Positions 5,717-7,007 of a stretch of DNA of 7,007 bases are shown one piece after another (positions within the stretch are counted from its first letter, which is position 1; each line of letters begins with the position of its first letter). Below the pieces are notes generated by a model. It searched no databases. It was not told the origin of the DNA and saw nothing but the letters and a program-made list of their open reading frames with translations. Both the position numbers and the translations under genes were made by a program. The DNA is from Deltaproteobacteria bacterium (GTDB lineage: Bacteria > Desulfobacterota > WTBG01), in the NCBI GenBank assembly GCA_013139225.1, contig WTBG01000082.1, positions 1 to 7,007 of the forward strand, in the 5' to 3' direction.

Positions 5717-5745
5717 ACTATATAATCACCAAACATTTTTTTAAA
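5717..5745 (-). promoter_or_regulatory. Weak candidate sigma-70-type promoter for htpX-clp
   Basis: On the minus strand TTTAAA (5745-5740) is separated by 17 bases from TATAGT (5722-5717), within an A-rich stretch about 75 bases upstream of the htpX start. The -10 box is fair and the -35 box matches only 3 of 6 consensus positions. No CIRCE element (TTAGCACTC-N9-GAGTGCTAA) or sigma-32-like site was seen here, so heat-shock control is not evident. Confidence 0.22.
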
Positions 5746-5819
5746 TCGAACAAAGAGGTTAAAAACTTGAGAATCTTTTCGGAAAACTTTAGTCATTCAG
5801 CTAGTGGAAAGATGGCCAC

Positions 5820-6416
5820 TTACAACTTTTTTGCTTCTTTCCATGTAAAATAGATGCGGTGGAAAACAGTAAGGTGGGTGAAGATAGCTAAAATCCATAA
5901 TATTATAGGCATTATATTAAAGACAGACTGGAAGATACCTCCTGCTGCCAGCAAAATGATGCGTTCCGCTCTTTCCATGACACCAACATCACAGTGATCA
6001 ATAAAAACCTCTGCTCGCGCTCTGGTATAAGGTATTAAAATGGTGCCAACCGAAACAACAGCAGTCAGTATAAGTAAGTGCATATTGTGGTACCTAGCAT
6101 AATAGATAATCAATCCGATTAAAAGGACTAAATCTGAGTATCGATCTATAACTGAGTCAAGAAAACCACCAAATTTAGTGACCCTGCCAAAGGTGCGGGC
6201 AACTGCACCATCCAGCATGTCAAAGAACCCTGCCGCCAGAATCAAAAGCCCTGCACACAACCATTGACCATAAACAAAGGCAAAAGCAGCAAAAATATTT
6301 ACAAGTAAACCCAGCAAAGTAAAGTGCGTGGGATTTAAATTTTTGGTCCTAAAAATTAACTTGATGAGTTTAGAGATGGGAGAATCTAAGCGATGTCCAA
6401 TATTAGAACTTATCAT
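5820..6416 (-). CDS. CDP-alcohol phosphatidyltransferase, phosphatidylinositol-phosphate-synthase-like
   Basis: This integral membrane enzyme of the CDP-alcohol phosphatidyltransferase family transfers a phosphatidyl group from CDP-diacylglycerol to an alcohol, releasing CMP. The 198-residue product contains the complete signature D-x2-D-G-x2-A-R-x8-G-x3-D-x3-D, with Asp66, Asp69, Gly70, Arg74, Gly83, Asp87 and Asp91, the metal and CDP site. About six hydrophobic segments follow the family pattern. Y-T-R-A-R-A-E (130-136) and M-E-R-A-E-R-I (147-153) resemble elements of phosphatidylinositol-phosphate and archaetidylinositol-phosphate synthases (YxxARAE, ERxER), so inositol 1-phosphate is a plausible acceptor. 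Glycerol 3-phosphate cannot be excluded. The start is placed at ATG 6416, which has GAGGAG 4 bases upstream. An in-frame ATG at 6428 would add 4 residues but has its only purine run directly abutting it. The gene lies between dnaK and htpX on the same strand, with gaps on both sides. Confidence 0.9.
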   Translation of the reverse strand: MISSNIGHRLDSPISKLIKLIFRTKNLNPTHFTLLGLLVNIFAAFAFVYGQWLCAGLLILAAGFFDMLDGAVARTFGRVTKFGGFLDSVIDRYSDLVLLIGLIIYYARYHNMHLLILTAVVSVGTILIPYTRARAEVFIDHCDVGVMERAERIILLAAGGIFQSVFNIMPIILWILAIFTHLTVFHRIYFTWKEAKKL

Positions 6417-6420
6417 CACA

Positions 6421-6426
6421 CTCCTC
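6421..6426 (-). promoter_or_regulatory. Shine-Dalgarno site favouring the inner start of the phosphatidyltransferase
   Basis: GAGGAG lies 4 bases before ATG 6416 and overlaps the first codons that would be used from ATG 6428. It therefore supports the shorter product. Confidence 0.5.
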
Positions 6427-6574
6427 ATCCCTACTAGCTTTTCAGCTTCCTCACTGTTTGAAAAAAACTTTTTCTAAACAGAAACCTCTTATGCAATTTA
6501 GTGAGGATGGGATTTCATAGAAAGGGTAAGTGTTCAGTCTACTTTATTTATTCACCGCAGAGGTTCTCAAAATC

Positions 6575-6638
6575 GCAGGAATGGTAAATTTTCTTGTGGT
6601 TGGGAATTCCCAATCCTGCTGGCAAAAACATTTTTTGC
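6575..6638. repeat. Nested palindrome and adjacent A/T hairpin
   Basis: TTGGGAATTCCCAA at 6600-6613 is a perfect 14-base palindrome. It sits inside a wider pairing of GCAGGA (6575-6580) with TCCTGC (6614-6619). Next to it GCAAAAA (6622-6628) pairs with TTTTTGC (6632-6638) across a 3-base CAT loop. The dyads are seen directly; their role (repeat-element end, mRNA 3' structure or protein site) is open. Confidence 0.5.
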
Positions 6639-6688
6639 TTTTACCTTGAATATATTATTCTCAACGTGCTCTGCCTGCCCCATTAAAT

Positions 6689-6763
6689 GCTTGTCCCGTG
6701 GAATGGATAACCTATTCCACTAGGACGAAGCTATTTATCCGGGGAGTTTTCTGTGGTAAATAG
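6689..6763. repeat. Two consecutive long hairpins just downstream of dnaK
   Basis: Hairpin A (6689-6731) pairs GCTT (6689-6692) with AAGC (6728-6731), GTCC (6693-6696) with GGAC (6723-6726), GTGGAAT (6698-6704) with ATTCCAC (6714-6720) and GG (6705-6706) with CC (6711-6712). That is 17 pairs interrupted by small bulges. Hairpin B (6731-6763) pairs CTATTTA (6731-6737) with TAAATAG (6757-6763) and CC (6739-6740) with GG (6755-6756), leaving T6738 bulged. Hairpin B ends 13 bases from the dnaK stop codon. Neither is followed by a T-run, so an mRNA 3'-end stabiliser or a REP-type repeat is more likely than an intrinsic terminator. Confidence 0.55.
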
Positions 6764-6776
6764 TTACAAAAAAAGT

Positions 6777-7007
6777 TTACTTACTGGCATCTTCAAATTC
6801 AGCATCCACAACATCTTCATCCTTACCAGTTGTATCACCATCCCCTGGAGGAGGAGGTTGCGTAGGAGGTTCCTGCTGCGGACCCTGTGCTTGTTCCTGC
6901 TGAGCTTGTGCCTGCTTATACATCACCTCTGCAAGCTGGTGGGATGCCTTGGTAAGTATTTCCATCTTCTCCTTTATCTGATTAACATCACCACTTTCCA
7001 CAGCTGC
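6777..7007 (-). CDS. dnaK: Chaperone protein DnaK (Hsp70), C-terminal fragment
   Basis: Only the last 76 residues and the TAA stop lie in the window; the gene continues past the right edge. The fragment opens with A-A-V-E-S-G-D and the end of the helical lid, as in E. coli DnaK (AAMESGD). A Q/P/G-rich disordered tail follows (Q-A-Q-A-Q-Q-E-Q near residues 34-41, then P-P-P-P-G). It ends with E-D-V-V-D-A-E-F-E-D, the conserved C-terminal acidic motif of bacterial DnaK, which contributes to chaperone function and co-chaperone contacts. The GTG at 7001-6999 is an internal valine codon, not a start. DnaK works with DnaJ and GrpE in ATP-driven refolding of cytoplasmic proteins. Neither partner gene is within the window; they could lie upstream, beyond the edge. 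Confidence 0.96.
   Translation of the reverse strand, partial: AAVESGDVNQIKEKMEILTKASHQLAEVMYKQAQAQQEQAQGPQQEPPTQPPPPGDGDTTGKDEDVVDAEFEDASK

Larger units (their letters stand above)
6417..6776. other. 360-base gene-free gap downstream of dnaK, rich in inverted repeats
   Basis: No open frame of substance is seen. Two hairpin groups occupy the dnaK-proximal half (6575-6638 and 6689-6763, listed separately). Bases 6551-6579, starting TTCACCGCAGAGG, resemble the CCGCAGAG/CGCAGAG spacer repeats known from many uncultured bacterial genomes. No stem followed directly by a T-run, which would mark a classical terminator after dnaK, could be found. No convincing promoter for the phosphatidyltransferase was identified. 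dnaJ, which often follows dnaK, is absent here. Confidence 0.6.

Overview
This is an A+T-rich bacterial chromosome segment. Every convincing gene lies on the minus strand. No CRISPR array, rRNA, tRNA, phage gene or intact transposase gene was recognised. The organism cannot be named from this sequence. Bacterial DnaK, HtpX, a ClpA-type ATPase and a DUF1844 protein with ordinary Shine-Dalgarno sites indicate a bacterium. The combination of DUF1844, a divergent Clp and many small palindromes in the gaps recalls uncultured groups such as Planctomycetota or Omnitrophota relatives, but that is only an impression.

Layout in transcription order, from the right edge leftward: the last 76 residues of dnaK (6777-7007, cut by the window edge); a 360-base gap full of hairpins; a CDP-alcohol phosphatidyltransferase resembling phosphatidylinositol-phosphate synthases (5820-6416); a 175-base gap with a weak promoter candidate; htpX (4805-5644); 41 bases later a 757-residue ClpA-like double-AAA+ ATPase (2490-4763); a 122-base spacer with iterated direct and inverted repeats; a DUF1844 protein (1945-2367); a 397-base gap with two related palindromes; an NmrA-like NAD(P)-binding protein (642-1547); a 494-base gap with four hairpins packed into about 100 bases; and the start of a single-pass membrane protein running off the left edge (1-147).

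The functional theme is protein quality control. DnaK refolds soluble proteins, HtpX cleaves damaged membrane proteins, and the Clp ATPase unfolds substrates, probably for ClpP, which is not in the window. htpX and clp are close, co-oriented and share the same Shine-Dalgarno octamer (AAAGGGTG), so they are probably co-transcribed. The lipid-headgroup enzyme between dnaK and htpX is a membrane-biogenesis gene in the same direction. DUF1844 and the NmrA-like protein have no assignable pathway.

No clear previously undescribed system was found. The items most worth a second look are: the unusual Clp ATPase (isoleucine in place of the D2 pore-loop tyrosine, no middle domain, altered end of D1); the four-hairpin cluster at 361-461, which looks like an orphan IS200/IS605-type end; and the palindrome families in the gaps at 1586-1787, 2423-2473 and 6575-6763.
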